Assembly (NCBI GenBank): GCA_963675135.1
Contig: OY776133.1
Span: 43,555,494-43,619,493 of the forward strand
From: Galeopsis tetrahit
Taxonomy: Eukaryota > Streptophyta > Magnoliopsida > Lamiales > Lamiaceae
Direction: 5' to 3'
DNA: 64,000 nucleotides
Made by a program: the position numbers and the translations under genes. Below, one piece after another: positions 32,944 through 44,790 of the stretch. How positions within the stretch are numbered: the stretch's first letter is position 1; each line of letters starts with the position of its first letter. The notes beneath the pieces are model-generated. The model was not told the origin of the DNA. It searched no databases and saw only the letters and a program-made list of their open reading frames with translations.

Positions 32944-35737
32944 ATGTCGTACGGAAATCCAGCGCTTCTGAAAGACGAGTTATACAAACGGACCTCCATT
33001 TTCGGCCTCCGTTTGTGGGTTGTTGTCGGAATTTGCGTCGGCGCCGCCATTGTCATAATTCTCTTGCTCATCTCCCTTTGGCTCACTTCCAGAAGAAAAA
33101 ACAAAAAAACTCCACTTTTAACAACTCACAAGAATCCCACAATCCCAAATGTGTGTAGAGAAATCCGGGTCGACCCGACCCGTGACACGGTCCCGAATCT
33201 CCCCCTCCCGGAACCCGACCCGAATGCGGACCAGCGTATCCACATTGAGGTTGGGAAGGGCCACCGGATAGCCCATCCGGGTGACAGGGGCGAACCCGGT
33301 TCAGAGACGGGCGGACCGGAGGTTTTGAATTTGGGGTGGGGCCATTGGTACACGCTGAGGGAGCTTGAAGAGGCTACTAATGGATTTGGTGATGGAAATG
33401 TTATAGGGGAAGGAGGATATGGGATTGTTTATCATGGCCTACTTGCTGATGACACTAGAGTGGCTGTCAAAAATTTGCTCAATAACAAGTAAAACTCAAC
33501 TTTTTTACCAAGCTATTCTTGTCATAACATGTCTGCATGTGTTGATTTTTTTATTCAGAAGGAATTGAGGGGATGTTTGATTTGTGATTATGTAGGATGG
33601 TAGAAATTTGAAAGAAGATTTTGAAATTCTGATGAATAGTGATGGTGCATGTTTTGTTTTCAGTTTTGAGTAGGATATGATGTAAGTTTATGTCAAATTA
33701 ATTGCGTAAGAGAGAGTTGTATTAATTTCTTGATGTAATAGTAAGGTATCTCGAACTAGAATAAGGTGGGCAACGTAATATCTCACGTCCCGTGTAGTGA
33801 ATCCCAAATCAAACATCTCCTCGGAGATTCATGGTGTGCTTATTGAATTTATTTGGTCAATTCTCATTAATTATACTAATAAAGTTGCTGGATGGTTGTC
33901 AAAAGATTGGTAGTTGAGAAGATGAAAATTGTTGTCTTTATTCAATTTTAGGCAAGATCAAGATTGGTTGTATGCAGGGATGTAAATGAGCCAAGTCGAG
34001 TAATGTCAAGCTCGAACTGAACTCAGAGTAAAAACTTGAAGCTCGAAACCCAACCCGAATTAGATCGAGCTCAATTTTATTGAACTCGAGTATATTTGTA
34101 ATTAATTAACATATTACGGGTGTAACAGTAAAATTATGTGAGTTCGATTAGCTTGTGAGCCAACTTGACTCACTTGCACCCCTAGTTGTCCGAAATTTCA
34201 CATGTTTTTTGGTCAATTTGTCCTGTAATTCGGATGGTTGTTCAGGGGTCAAGCGGAGAGGGAATTTAAGGTTGAAGTTGAAGCTATTGGGCGTGTACGT
34301 CATAAGAATTTGGTAAGGTTGCTTGGATATTGTACTGAAGGAACTCACAGGTAATCATGATTTATATCATCTCATTTACATATGAAGATTTTGCATTAAT
34401 ACACTCTGTTTACGTGGGTGTGTAATAATGACGAATCGTGTGCGTTTCAGGATGCTTGTGTATGAGTATGTTGACAATGGAAACTTAGAGCAATGGCTAC
34501 ATGGAGATGTTGGACCTCGTAGCCCTCTTACGTGGGAAAATCGAATGAAGATCGTACTTGGAACTGCCAAGGGGTAGTGTGAATTTAGTTACTAAGTTGT
34601 GCATTTTGAATTGTTCGTGTTTGCAGCCTAAACGTGTTAAGTTTCTCAGGTTGACATATCTGCACGATGGTCTTGAGCCTAAGGTTGTTCATCGCGATAT
34701 TAAATCGAGCAACATTTTATTGGATAAAGTGTGGAATGCTAAGGTGTCCGACTTTGGCCTTGCGAAGCTAATAGGCTCCGAGAAGAGTTACATCACCACA
34801 CGGGTTATGGGTACATTTGGGTGAGTCATCTAACCGTCGCTTTTACTCCATACAAAAATATACAAAAAATTGTATGCACCAATTGTATGCTCACAAAAAT
34901 TAGATTATCATCTGACCTTTTTACTTTTGATTTCAAGCTACGTTGCTCCTGAATACGCAAGCACGGGGATGTTGAATGAGAGAAGTGATGTGTATAGTTT
35001 CGGTATTCTTATAATGGAAATCATTTCCGGGAGGAACCCGGTAGATTATAGCCGTCCTGCAGGAGAGGTATGCATTCGTCCATAGAAATTACGACGTTTG
35101 AAGGCATAGATTTCAATGTTTTTAACTCTGCATATGCGCGTCGATTCTTCTCAGGTGAACTTGGTTGATTGGCTTAAAACGATGGTTTCCAATCGTAACG
35201 TTGAGGGAGTTGTGGATCCTAAGTTATCCGAGAAGCCTTCTTCGAGAGCATTGAAACGCATTCTTTTAGTGGCTTTACGCTGCGTAGACCCGAATGCTCA
35301 GAAGAGACCAAAAATGGGGCATGTGGTACACATGCTGGAGGCTGATGATTTTCCTTTCCGAGACGTAAGTTTTGAATAAATCCAATTCAATTTATTAGGC
35401 TGTTAATGTGCATCCAAATTTCTTCACATGCCACTGTTTTGTAAATTATTTAAGTCTTTTTCTGATTTCTCATGTCTTCACTCATAAAATACAAAAAAAT
35501 GGCAGTAATTCAAGTGCCAGTTTACCTTGATGGATTGTAGTCTCCTTTCAACTCATGTGTTACGCGTATATTTTACAGGACCGTCGGGGTGGAAGGGAGA
35601 ATGTAAGGGCACATTATCGCGATGGGAAAGCAACGGGGAAGCACGTATATGAACTAGGCGATAGTAGTGGATACGAAAGTAGCATCCAAACCGATAGGTT
35701 TTCGACGAGAATGCAAGAAACAGATGAAGAGCGGTAG
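32944..35737 (+). CDS. Receptor-like serine/threonine protein kinase (At4g01330/At1g01540-type), seven exons, apparently intact
   Basis: Exons: 32944-33488, 34246-34350, 34451-34573, 34650-34820, 34938-35067, 35155-35364 and 35579-35737. All have GT..AG borders and consistent phases, giving 480 residues plus TAG. A short N-terminal part without a signal peptide is followed by a membrane segment at about 24-48 (LWVVVGICVGAAIVII) and then a basic RRKNKK stop-transfer patch. The kinase domain begins near residue 136. The Gly loop is GEGGYG (155-160), Lys is in VAVKNL (176), the catalytic loop is HRDIKSSN (272-279, an RD kinase), DFG is 292-294 and APE is 318-320. Length and layout match this family of plasma-membrane kinases with almost no extracellular domain, whose substrates are not known. 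Intron 1 is long (757 bp) and hosts a MITE. No disabling lesion is seen. Confidence 0.93.
33567..33822. mobile_element. MITE in intron 1 of the kinase gene
   Basis: Inverted ends GAGGGGATGTTTGATTTG and (reverse) GAGGAGATGTTTGATTTG bound about 255 bp. The interior (ATATGATGTAAGTTTATGTC, then AATTGCGTAAGAG) is shared with a second copy at 36765-37092. A clean TSD was not identified, so the superfamily is open. Confidence 0.7.
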
Positions 35738-35937
35738 CACAAAACAGGGTTAGCCAATGTAGGATTTGGTTCCTCTCCATTTCTTTTAATAAATTTATTG
35801 TAAATTTGGGGGGAGAGATGGAGACATTGATTATGATCCAAGTCCACTGTAAATACCATAATTTTGCCTTTGCCTTTTCGTTTTATCACCACCTCATTGT
35901 ATGTTGTTTAGAAGTTTGACGTTATTAATTAATTAAA
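35738..35937 (+). other. 3' flank of the kinase gene
   Basis: Presumed 3' UTR and terminator region. TTTAATAAATTT near 35785 could serve as a poly(A) signal. No other feature. Confidence 0.4.
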
Positions 35938-35940
35938 TAA

Positions 35941-36177
35941 GGCTCCGTTTGGATGAGTGGATTTGATTTGAGAAGGTATTTCAAATGAAAGGTTTTAAAA
36001 ATTGATGATTTCAAATGACATGACTTTAGTGAGGATTTGAAATCCTCCCAATTTTAACTAAAAATTGTGTGGACAAAAATTAAGAATTTGAAATCCATTC
36101 ATAATCTAAACAAGTGGAGTGAATTTGGATGGTGAATTTAAAATTCATAGATCAAATCCCTCCATCCAAACGGAGCC
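35941..36177. mobile_element. Tourist-like (PIF/Harbinger) MITE
   Basis: 237 bp with inverted ends GGCTCCGTTTGGATG and CATCCAAACGGAGCC, flanked by a 3-bp TAA duplication (35938-35940 and 36178-36180). A 3-bp TWA-type target and GGCTCCGTTTGG termini are typical of Tourist elements. No coding capacity. Confidence 0.88.
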
Positions 36178-36180
36178 TAA

Positions 36181-36760
36181 GAGTTATTCTCATGTAAAAC
36201 AATTTCCTTCATAAGTCATTCGCTCACTTATAAATAAAACGTACTACTTCTGAATGAAATAAACTAATTGATTTTAAAGAAATAATTAATTTATCCGTGT
36301 ATGTATAATTTCAAGACTCACTTATAAATAAAGTGATTATATATTAATAAAATGATTGTCAATTTAAATAAATAAGTGATAATTTAAAGAATAATTTTAA
36401 GATATACTGTACATATTCACAATAAAAATGAATATTTATCAATAAAGTTTGGGTTTATTTATACAAAAAATGAAAATCAATTAAAAAAATGATACTCGTT
36501 TATATAAGATTTTATAGTTAATAATATACATCTTGGATGCTTGGTTATTTAATGAAAATGAATATTTAATTTCGTCAGGACTCAGAAATTTCATAACTGA
36601 ACCACATAATAAACACAAATTAAGCTACTACTAATAATTATAAAAAGTTTAGGCAAGGATGGGTAAAGGATGATGAGTGAATTTCAGCAAATAGAAGACT
36701 TGCAGGCCTACTCTTTTGTTATACTATTTTTTTTGCAATTGCACCTGTCCAATCAATCCT
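36181..36760. other. AT-rich intergenic DNA
   Basis: Highly AT-rich, with short direct repeats such as AATAAGTGAT and CTTATAAATAAA. No gene or RNA gene recognised. Confidence 0.4.
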
Positions 36761-36764
36761 GAGT

Positions 36765-37092
36765 CGATGTTTTTTTGAGATAGGATGAATGATATTTAGA
36801 TGGAAAAATCTCGAATAAATAGTGATTGTGTGTTTATTTTGAAATTTTTAGTAGAATATGATGTAACTTTATATTAAATCAATTGTATAAGAGTGAGTGA
36901 TGTTGTATTATATAATGTAACTTTACGTCAAATCAATTGTATAAGAGTAAATGATGTTATATTATTTTAATAGTAAGAGAATATATTTAGGGGTGAATAT
37001 AATTGAATGGTAAAATCTGAATGTTAACTTTCGAACTAAAACAATATGGGGATGTTTTGTCTGGACATGTGAGTCCCAAAACAAACATGCCC
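36765..37092. mobile_element. Second copy of the intron-1 MITE family, with internal duplication
   Basis: Shares the interior words GAATATGATGTAAC and AATCAATTGTATAAGAG with 33567-33822. A segment of about 60 bp (TGTAACTTTA…AATTGTATAAGAG) is duplicated in tandem within it. It ends at ACAAACATGCCC, about 11 bp from the stop of the minus-strand subtilase copy. Confidence 0.6.
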
Positions 37093-37103
37093 TAAAGGAA
37101 ATA

Positions 37104-39637
37104 CTACCATGTCGGAATCGTAGGCGAAACCACGATCGGGCTTCTGACCCAGTGCTTACCATCACCCTCAACCCATGTTATCGAACCAAATGTCACTGCT
37201 CCACCGCTACCATTATACTCTATCAACACAGAATAACTCTGCTTCTCATATTTCTTACCAAATATCAATGCACTCGGGTACACGCAGGGGCGGACCGACG
37301 TGTGTGCCGAGGAGGGCCATGGCCCCCCCCGTATTTTCATCCACAAGTAATTATATATATATATATATATACTAGTATTAACTTTTTTTTTTTTTCTAAA
37401 TTGGCCCCTCCCCAAAATAAAATATCGAGCATGCATAAACCATCTAAGCCCAGCCCACACAAAAACTTTACAGACTAATTCTTTTTTCTTAGTTAATTCC
37501 TTATAAATTAAGAAAACCTCCCATAAATATATATAACAAGCCGTCAATTGCCAATAGTAAGTTTGTTATTTTAATTTATCCGCATATATATTATTTATTT
37601 TATTTTCTTATTTTTTTCTAATATTTAATTTATAATTGACTATTAAAACTAATTATAGTTTGAAACTATTATTGATAAAATTAAGTAACTTTATATTACT
37701 ATAATATTTTTTAAACACATTTGCAATTAACTCATTTAGTAATATTAAATAAATAAAACTTAGCTCACTGCAAAAAAAAATTGATGAAAAAAATATAATT
37801 GACAATTTAATTTGTTAATTTTTTAAAAATTTTACATCACCTTAAACAAAATAAATAAATAAAGTATTTATTGTTCAAGAATTTAAGTATTCATTTTTCC
37901 TTATCAATATTATAATATAAAATATATTTTTTCTTACAACCCAACGTCGTCATTTATATAGTTTAAAAGATATATTGATGTAATACCATTAATGTATTTT
38001 GATGTGAATATAATATATATATATATATCATTATATCTATATATATATTAATGTTTTGGATCATTAAAAAAATTTGGCCCCCCCTAACCTTGAGTTCTGG
38101 GTCCGCCCCTGGGTACACGGTCACTTTTGACCCACTTGGTGCCGTCACATGAACCTCATACGACGTCGCCTCACTCCCGACATTCGTCACAGTCCTTTGA
38201 AACTTTTGGACCAATGTGGCGGTTGTTTGATTGGGGTACAATGCAATGAAGGACGGGTAGTTCAAATCCAGGGACGTATTTTCAGAACACTTGTACCTCG
38301 ATCTAGTAATGGTGTAGATTTGATTCCCAGTGAAATTCATCGCGCAAAGAAGATTCATATAATCTTGGAAACTAGCATCGTAAATTAGGCCCGGGTCAAG
38401 TGCTCGGTTTGGATCAACCTGCCCTGCTCCCATTGCCAGAGGAGTAGCTGCTTCATAGTTGAAGAACGAGTCCTTAATGTTATTCCCAGTATTATCTAAA
38501 GGGTTACCCGTCGTTACCATTGCTGAACGAATAGCAGCTGGGCTCCAGTCGGGATGCGCGCCTTTGAGAAGCGCGGCTATGCCCGAAGCATGAGGGCAAG
38601 CCATTGATGTCCCGGAAGCAGCAACAAAATTGCTAGTTAAGTTGAGTTTAGACCCAATGGATGCCGTCTTTCTACCCGGGGTCCATGAAGCTAAGACGAG
38701 TGACCCCGGGGCCATGATATCTGGCTTCAGTATGCCTGGATAGCTCGGTGCAGGGCCTCGTGAAGTGTACCAAGCAACAAACGGTGCAGGCTTAGCCCCT
38801 ACAATTGTCTGGTGCAATTTTATGCTACCAAATGGCTTATTCCATTTTGTTGCGTAGTCTATCACAATTGGTGCGTCTTTCGGACTAATAACAACGCCTG
38901 CAGTTGTGAAAATACTGAATAAATTCCTATAGTCTGAGATGAATATTGCAGCAGCAGCGTTTGACATTGCGACAACGCTCATTTGATCATAAATAGAGCC
39001 GTTTTCGCAGATTACTATCCCGTTACCAACTGTCGCTATAAGTGTCTCTGCTGAGGTACAAGACGACACCGTTTTGTTGTAAATAAGAGGCATTTTGCTA
39101 ACAAGAGCATCTGCAGGGAACATACTCCAACCCGTGAGTGTAACGCCGCTACCCAAAGTTAACGTTGCGCCAAAGAAACGGTCGATGGAGCCCGCTGCAA
39201 CCGTTAACACCCATGGGATTCCGTTATGTAAACTTCCAACGGCGTGCTCGTTTCCAGCAGAAGACGAAACGAGCATGCCCTTCTCCATAGCTCCAAAAGA
39301 AGCTATGGCAACCGGGTCCTGATACAGGGGAACATCGTCGAACCCCATGGAGATGGAAATTACGTCAACGCCATCCGCCACAGCTTGATCCATGCCAGCA
39401 AGAACATCCGAAGCATAACCACCTAAGCCTACATCCCAGAGGACCTTATACATGGCCACACGAGCACGAGGCGCCATGCCTCGTGCAGTTCCCGACGCAT
39501 AGCCGAAGAACGAAGCTCCCTCGACATAATTTCCAGCAGCGGTGGATAATGTAAGTGGATCTCTGTCCCAAAACAATTTCAACATGGAAGAGAAATACTA
39601 GAGTAAAAACAAGTAACACTCTATAAATTAGCACCAT
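37104..39637 (-). pseudogene. Subtilisin-like protease (SBT1.9-like) pseudogene, copy 1
   Basis: Intronless, as is usual for SBT1 genes. ATG at 39637 opens a hydrophobic signal peptide (LLVFTLVFLFHVEIVLG) and the start of the I9 prodomain (GQRSTYI). The sequence then jumps at 39542-39546 to the region after the catalytic His (STAAGNYVEGASFF). Compared with copy 2, 566 bp are missing, between two TCCAC words, removing the prodomain and the Asp and His of the catalytic triad and shifting the frame. The body (38112-39541) keeps the oxyanion-hole Asn (AGNEHA) and the Ser motif SGTSMACPHASG (Ser codon complement at 38605-38607). A hAT element at 37285-38111 interrupts the fibronectin-III-like C-terminal domain, which finishes at 37104. 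Subtilases are secreted cell-wall proteases. This copy cannot make one. Confidence 0.92.
37285..38111. mobile_element. Non-autonomous hAT-like element in the subtilase pseudogene
   Basis: 827 bp with 12-bp inverted ends CAGGGGCGGACC and GGTCCGCCCCTG and a perfect 8-bp target duplication GGTACACG (37277-37284 and 38112-38119). The interior is AT-rich with (AT)n tracts and no transposase. TIR sequence and 8-bp TSD define the hAT superfamily. Confidence 0.92.
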
Positions 39638-40749
39638 CTTTTCAAAACCTAGCTTTGTGGTGATTTGGTTTAAGATCGAGTAGTATATAAATTGTTTCTC
39701 ATTTATTTAGAGGCGTCCATTAATCATACTAATAATCAAAACACATCATAATCATCGACTCAATGATACTAAATTACTTCAAGAATTAATCAAATTGTTC
39801 TATTTGTTTTTGGTTTTAGTTTGTTGCGATGGAAACAATGCATCAATCAAATTTATTAATGAATACATATGATATATGATTAGGACAATTAAGTTTCTGT
39901 TTCTGCATGGAGAGGCTACTCTCAGAGCAAGCCCCACATGCCTTCAACTATGTAATATAATAGTGTGTATATATGGAACAAAATTAATCTTGTTTGATTC
40001 TCTAATTAAATTCGTTACTAAACTAAAAGACTTTGTAAATTTCTGTATAAGCTGCCGGAGACTTTAACCTAGCAATCAGAAATTTATGGCCCAAATTTCC
40101 GCAAGGAATGATATATTAAATAAAGAAGAGAAGTATTGGGTGCAAATCATTCCCAAATAAAAGTATTTATAAAATTCACGCGGTGGGTCAAAGAACAAAT
40201 AGAATATAATGTTTAACAAATTATATTAATTTCAATTGTTGTTGTGCCCTGGCTGGATTTTTAATCTAACCGGCTGTTTCTCCATTTCATAAACATGGAA
40301 CTGAAACCGTGTAAATGGGCTAGCCGGCGGCCATTATGGTTCCGGTTCGGCCGGCTCCACATTTTTATTATACTATAAATTGAAAAGTGAATTTAACTAT
40401 ATAAAATTAGAATAAATTGAAAAATTTGATGATGAATTTTATTCAACATAAAAAATTACAAATAGCTAAGAAGAGAGTAATGATATAGACCCGACGGTGG
40501 ATTTTTCATGAAATCAACCACATACATAAATTATCGTCGATTTTTTATGAAATCAATTACGTACATAAATCACTTATATACTTTTATATGTACAAATATT
40601 TTATACATTGGTTGAATGGTTAGTGTTGAGCATAAGTCAAAAGTTATTTTATTAATGTTGACTCTTTAATGTTGACCAAGAGTATTTATACAAAATACAA
40701 TTAATGAAGATAGAGAGAGAGCCGATGTGAACAACAATACAAAGAGAAG
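39638..40749. other. 5' flank of subtilase copy 1 and AT-rich DNA
   Basis: No coding gene. The 60 bp upstream of the ATG (AACCTAGCTTTGTGG complement) align with 57170-57190 upstream of copy 2, so the duplication included some promoter DNA. A CCGG-rich block (ACCGGCTGTTTCTCC, GGCCGGCTCC) lies at 40250-40365. Confidence 0.45.
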
Positions 40750-40757
40750 AATACACA

Positions 40758-41152
40758 TAGGGGTGTGCACGATGTTGGACCGGATTCTTATTAATTTTTT
40801 TTTTTAATTTTTTTTTTTAAGTTTATGGAAACAAGAACAAAATTGATGAATTTGTGTATGAAAATTAAAGTATTTGTTCTTCATTACGCCAATGTGAATT
40901 TTATTTACATTATTATTAATGATCTTTTGACCCTAAAATAAATTAAATATGTTTGTTAAATTATATATTTGCAAAAAATGTAATAAATCTCAACACATTT
41001 TCACCAATTACTTGGTTTTGAAAAATAATTGAGAGTGCTTTAGTAAAAAAAATAATAAAAAAAAAATTCCGGACCGGACCGGAAGACCGGAATCTAACCG
41101 GTCCGGTCCGGTTCCGGTCATTTTTCCGGTCCGATTTTTTTTAACACTCCTA
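40758..41152. mobile_element. hAT-like MITE with GGTCCGG-rich interior
   Basis: 395 bp, TAGGGGTGT at the left and ACACTCCTA at the right, flanked by a perfect 8-bp duplication AATACACA (40750-40757 and 41153-41160). The right half contains repeated CCGGTCCGG words (about 41068-41132). No coding capacity. Confidence 0.88.
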
Positions 41153-41504
41153 AATACACATATATACAACATCCCTAATAATTGGTTCGAGACCACTTTC
41201 TAGTTCCATATCAATCCTTAATAATATGAAATACAAAATTTACAAATTAAAACTAAAAAAAATTAACAAGAAAATACAACTTAATTTTTTTTTTTAATTT
41301 TTATTTACAAATTAAATTACAATCTAGTAATTTACAAGAAAATATAACTTACAAAAATGCAAGTTACACCCTACAAATAAATAAAAAAAGGCAAAAATTT
41401 ATATAAAATATTCCATACATGCAATATAGTTAATTAAGAAAAATTTAAGGTTAAAATTTGTGGGTAAATGTGAGTCAATGCGGGTCAAACTTAACTAAAA
41501 TATA

Positions 41505-41797
41505 CTCCCTCCGTCCAATTTTATTATGCCCACTTCTCCGGGCACGGGTTTTAATGAATATTGATTAGTTTATTCATAAAGTAAATAAGTTGAGGATATG
41601 ATGGGGATATTGTGGGGTCAATTTGTAAATAAATGATTGTTTATGAATAAAGTGAATGACAAAGTGGATAAATAAGTGAGGGTAAGAAGGTAGAGATAAA
41701 GTAGTATGAATAGTATTGTTTCCAAAAATGGTATGAGCATAATAAAATTGGACAACCAAAAAAGGAAAGTGGGAATAATGAAATTGGACGGAGGGAG
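41505..41797. mobile_element. Stowaway-like MITE
   Basis: 293 bp with inverted ends CTCCCTCCGTCCAATTT and AAATTGGACGGAGGGAG and a TA target duplication (41503-41504, 41798-41799). Typical Tc1/mariner Stowaway structure without coding capacity. Confidence 0.92.
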
Positions 41798-41799
41798 TA

Positions 41800-43030
41800 T
41801 AATTTTTTTCCTTTCAAGTATTGTTTTACTACATAGCCAAAACTATGTTACTGCATGACTATAATATTGTCACTACAAGGTCAAACATGTATTACTACAA
41901 GTTAAAAAAATATTCTGAACACTTAATTTTTTGGGCGAATTTGCCATAATTTTTTTTTGACATGTAATAATACACTTTTGGTCTTGTAGTGATAATATTT
42001 TGGCCTTGTAGTAACAATATATTGGTTATGTAGTAATCCACCTGCTTGCGATCAGGGATTTTTTTGGGCGACCCGAATCCAGACATTTGACCTACAATTT
42101 TTTTTAATTAAACATATTTAATGTATGAAATATTTCATATAAATGTTGGTTCTAAAAAAATTATGAATAATGAAAAAAAGGTAACCGGGGAGGAGGACAT
42201 TGAATGACATGGGACTCTTGCCTTTTTCGATTGACGAAGATGATGCTCCTTCTCTTTGAAAAGCCAGTTCGAATAGGGGAACCGGTTGTTCCATTTTTTA
42301 ACATAGATGAACCAAATCGAACTGTGTGAATCGATCTAGTAAACACACGGTTCTAATTCCGATTATGGCGGTTCCGATTAGACCGCTTTCGTTTCTGAAT
42401 TGGAAACCACCGGTTTAGAACCAAATGAACAAGTCTAATTAATTATAGATAAAATTTAAGAGATTGACAAATTTAATAAGTAAGGAGTCTTTTGAAGTTT
42501 TTTAAATTCTCATTTGAAATCTCTTCCTGATCAGGTATTGATCAAGGCCTTGCTCATAGTTCATTAGGTTACGTGTGCCTCGTTTTGCTCATATTATATT
42601 TGTTCCTTCTACGAATGTGATGCGGACCAAAATATCCGCTTTCGAGACTTATCTTTTTCAAGTGCTTCAATCCAAACTCGATTAGATGGACCTGCAAAAG
42701 CCACATCGGAGAGGACCCAGGTGCGGGGACTCTGACGCTTTAGTCCGTTTTCATATAATATGTGGAGACGAAATAAATGGCGCAATGTTAATATATAAGA
42801 AAAAATTGTGTTTTACCTCAAGAAAATGATGCATTTATTCCTCATCAAAATGTAATCAAATCGATCGAGTTTAGTAGAATCATAGAATGTTTGAACTTGA
42901 TTCGTTTATTTATTTAGATGAGTTTAGAGCAGTTAACTTTACAAATTCAAGCAGTAAAAACAAATGTTACCAAGTATAGGACTGTGACTGCTTCACCTAT
43001 ACTATTATCCTCTCTATCATCATAGATTCA
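41800..43030. other. Intergenic DNA without a recognised gene
   Basis: The words GTTACTGCA, TTACTACA and TGTAGTAA recur at 41820-42045. A GAACCGGTTGTTCC-type block lies at 42270-42420. CACATCGGAGAGGACCCAGG is near 42700. No coding region or RNA gene could be supported. Confidence 0.4.
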
Positions 43031-43032
43031 TA

Positions 43033-43145
43033 ATACTTACCAAATGTCAATGTGGCCCTGCACACAATCACTTTTGACCCACTTGGTGCGGTCACATGAA
43101 CCTCATACGACGTCACCTCACTTATAACATTCGTCACAGTCCTTA
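43033..43145 (-). pseudogene. Subtilase C-terminal fragment, copy 3
   Basis: About 110 bp align with the C-terminal domain region of copies 1 and 2: plus-strand CACTTTTGACCCACTTGG, then CACATGAACCTCATACGACG and CATTCGTCACAGTCC. It breaks off at 43145 next to unrelated DNA leading into a copia fragment. It is a relic of a third gene copy. Confidence 0.85.
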
Positions 43146-43379
43146 CAACGCGATTAACGAGGGGTTATCACGTCTTAGTTCCACAAGCTAGAGCCCCATT
43201 TCATTCCTCCCACGCATGCCTCTAGCAAAGTCAATTGGTTCGAGGTAAACACGGTCTTTAATCAACTTATTGAGGAAGGTAACTTCACAACAACAGAAGA
43301 AAAAAAAACTCTCAAACCCAAACTCTACAGTCTACACTGCCTATCATTTGAAGTTGAGGAAATTAAAATTTTTTTGTAA
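43146..43379. other. Short segment between the subtilase scrap and the copia LTR
   Basis: No gene seen. GAACTAAGACGTGATAACC-type DNA (minus strand) continues from the truncated subtilase fragment. A short A-rich region precedes the putative LTR. Confidence 0.35.
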
Positions 43380-43682
43380 TAGATGATCATTCATCTGTTT
43401 GAACTTATAACTAGCTATTATCAATGAAAATGTGTATTTCTTTGGCTATTAAGACAACTTTTCATTGTTTCTTTTTCAACATTTCTTTTATGTCTATCCT
43501 TATATATTACATTATGTGAGAATATGTATGTGATCATCGTCTTAATTAGGTGATATGAATAATCCACTATATATAACTATTTACAATGAGATAATTAAGG
43601 TAAATATAACAACCATATTAAATAGATATATATAAAGATATGGACTAAAATAAAAAGATATTATATATAGTATTCCCTATCA
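43380..43682 (-). repeat. Probable 3' LTR of the truncated minus-strand copia
   Basis: On the minus strand a purine tract TTGACGGGGGT (43683-43693) is followed by TGATAGGGAATAC, the expected LTR start. The other end near 43380 (…ATCTATTACA) is approximate. Confidence 0.6.
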
Positions 43683-44790
43683 ACCCCCGTCAAGCGATGC
43701 TGAGGATGAGGACGAACGAAAAGTTTGGAATGTAACAATTCAAAATTTAGGCAAGGAAGGCGTTTAGTGAAGACGTCAACGAGCTGAAGATGAGACGGAA
43801 CGAACTGTGTGAGAAGGTGACGAGAATAAAATGTCAATATCGATGTGTTTTGCTCGCTTGTGGGCGACCGGATTTTCACTCCAAAACAACTCACTTTTGT
43901 TGTCGCAAAGGAGGGTTGGGGCGGACACGGGAAGTTGGCCGAGTTCCCGAAGAAGTTGTGTGATCTAGACAATCTCTTGAGCAGTGTTCGCGAGAGCTCG
44001 ATACTTGGATTTGTAGCTTGAGCGAGCAACTGTGAGTTGTTTCCCCGCGCTCCAGGAAATCAGATTGTCGCCCAAAAAGATCAAATAACCGTAAGTGGAA
44101 CGGCGAGTATCTGTGCACCAAGCCCAATCAACATCAGAGTAGCCGACCAGCAAGTAGTCACTCTCGCGACCAAAAGCTAGACCGAAGTTAATTGTGTCTT
44201 TAAAGTACCGGAGGATCCTCTTTACAGCGAAGAAGTTATCTATAGTGGGCGACTGAAGAAACTGACTGACATGATTCACAACAAAAGAGAGATCCGAGCG
44301 AGTGATGGCCAGATACTAAAGAGCGTCGATGAGCGAGTGATAAAGAATGTGGTCGGCGAAGGCGGTACCGGTGCGAACAAGAGACTCTCCGCGGCGAGGG
44401 GAGTGGAGACAGACTTGGATTCAAGCAGCTTAACGCGAACAAGGATTTCATGAGCGTACTTCTCTTGACTAAGGAAGAGGCCACCGGGAGTATAAGTAAC
44501 CTCAAGGCTGAGGAAGTAGCTGAGGCGACAAAGATCCTTGATGGCAAATTCTTTGTAGACATGGTGTATGAACTTGCGAATGGCGCCCTGGTCGCTGCCC
44601 GTCACAATGATGTCATTAACACAAAGTAACAAGTAAAACGTGACATTACCTCGTCTATAATAGAAGAGAGACGTGTCTGCTCGACTGCAAGTGAAACCCA
44701 AAGTCTTGAGAAAATCACTGAACCGAACAAACCAGGTAAGAGGAGCTTGGTGAAGACCATAGAGAGCTTTGTTGGTGCATACTGATGAAA
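43683..44790 (-). pseudogene. Truncated copia RT-RNase H
   Basis: Minus-strand reading begins abruptly inside RT with KALYGLHQAPLTWF (about 44770) and continues through FTCSRADTSLFYYR. The catalytic box reads CVNDIIVTG instead of YVDD, so at least one catalytic Asp is lost. RNase H follows in another frame (GYSDVDWAWCTDTRRSTYGY, ISWSAGKQ, SSYKSKYRALA) and ends with VDVFTKRLP before the PPT. Everything upstream of mid-RT is missing. It is an inactive 3' fragment. Confidence 0.88.
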
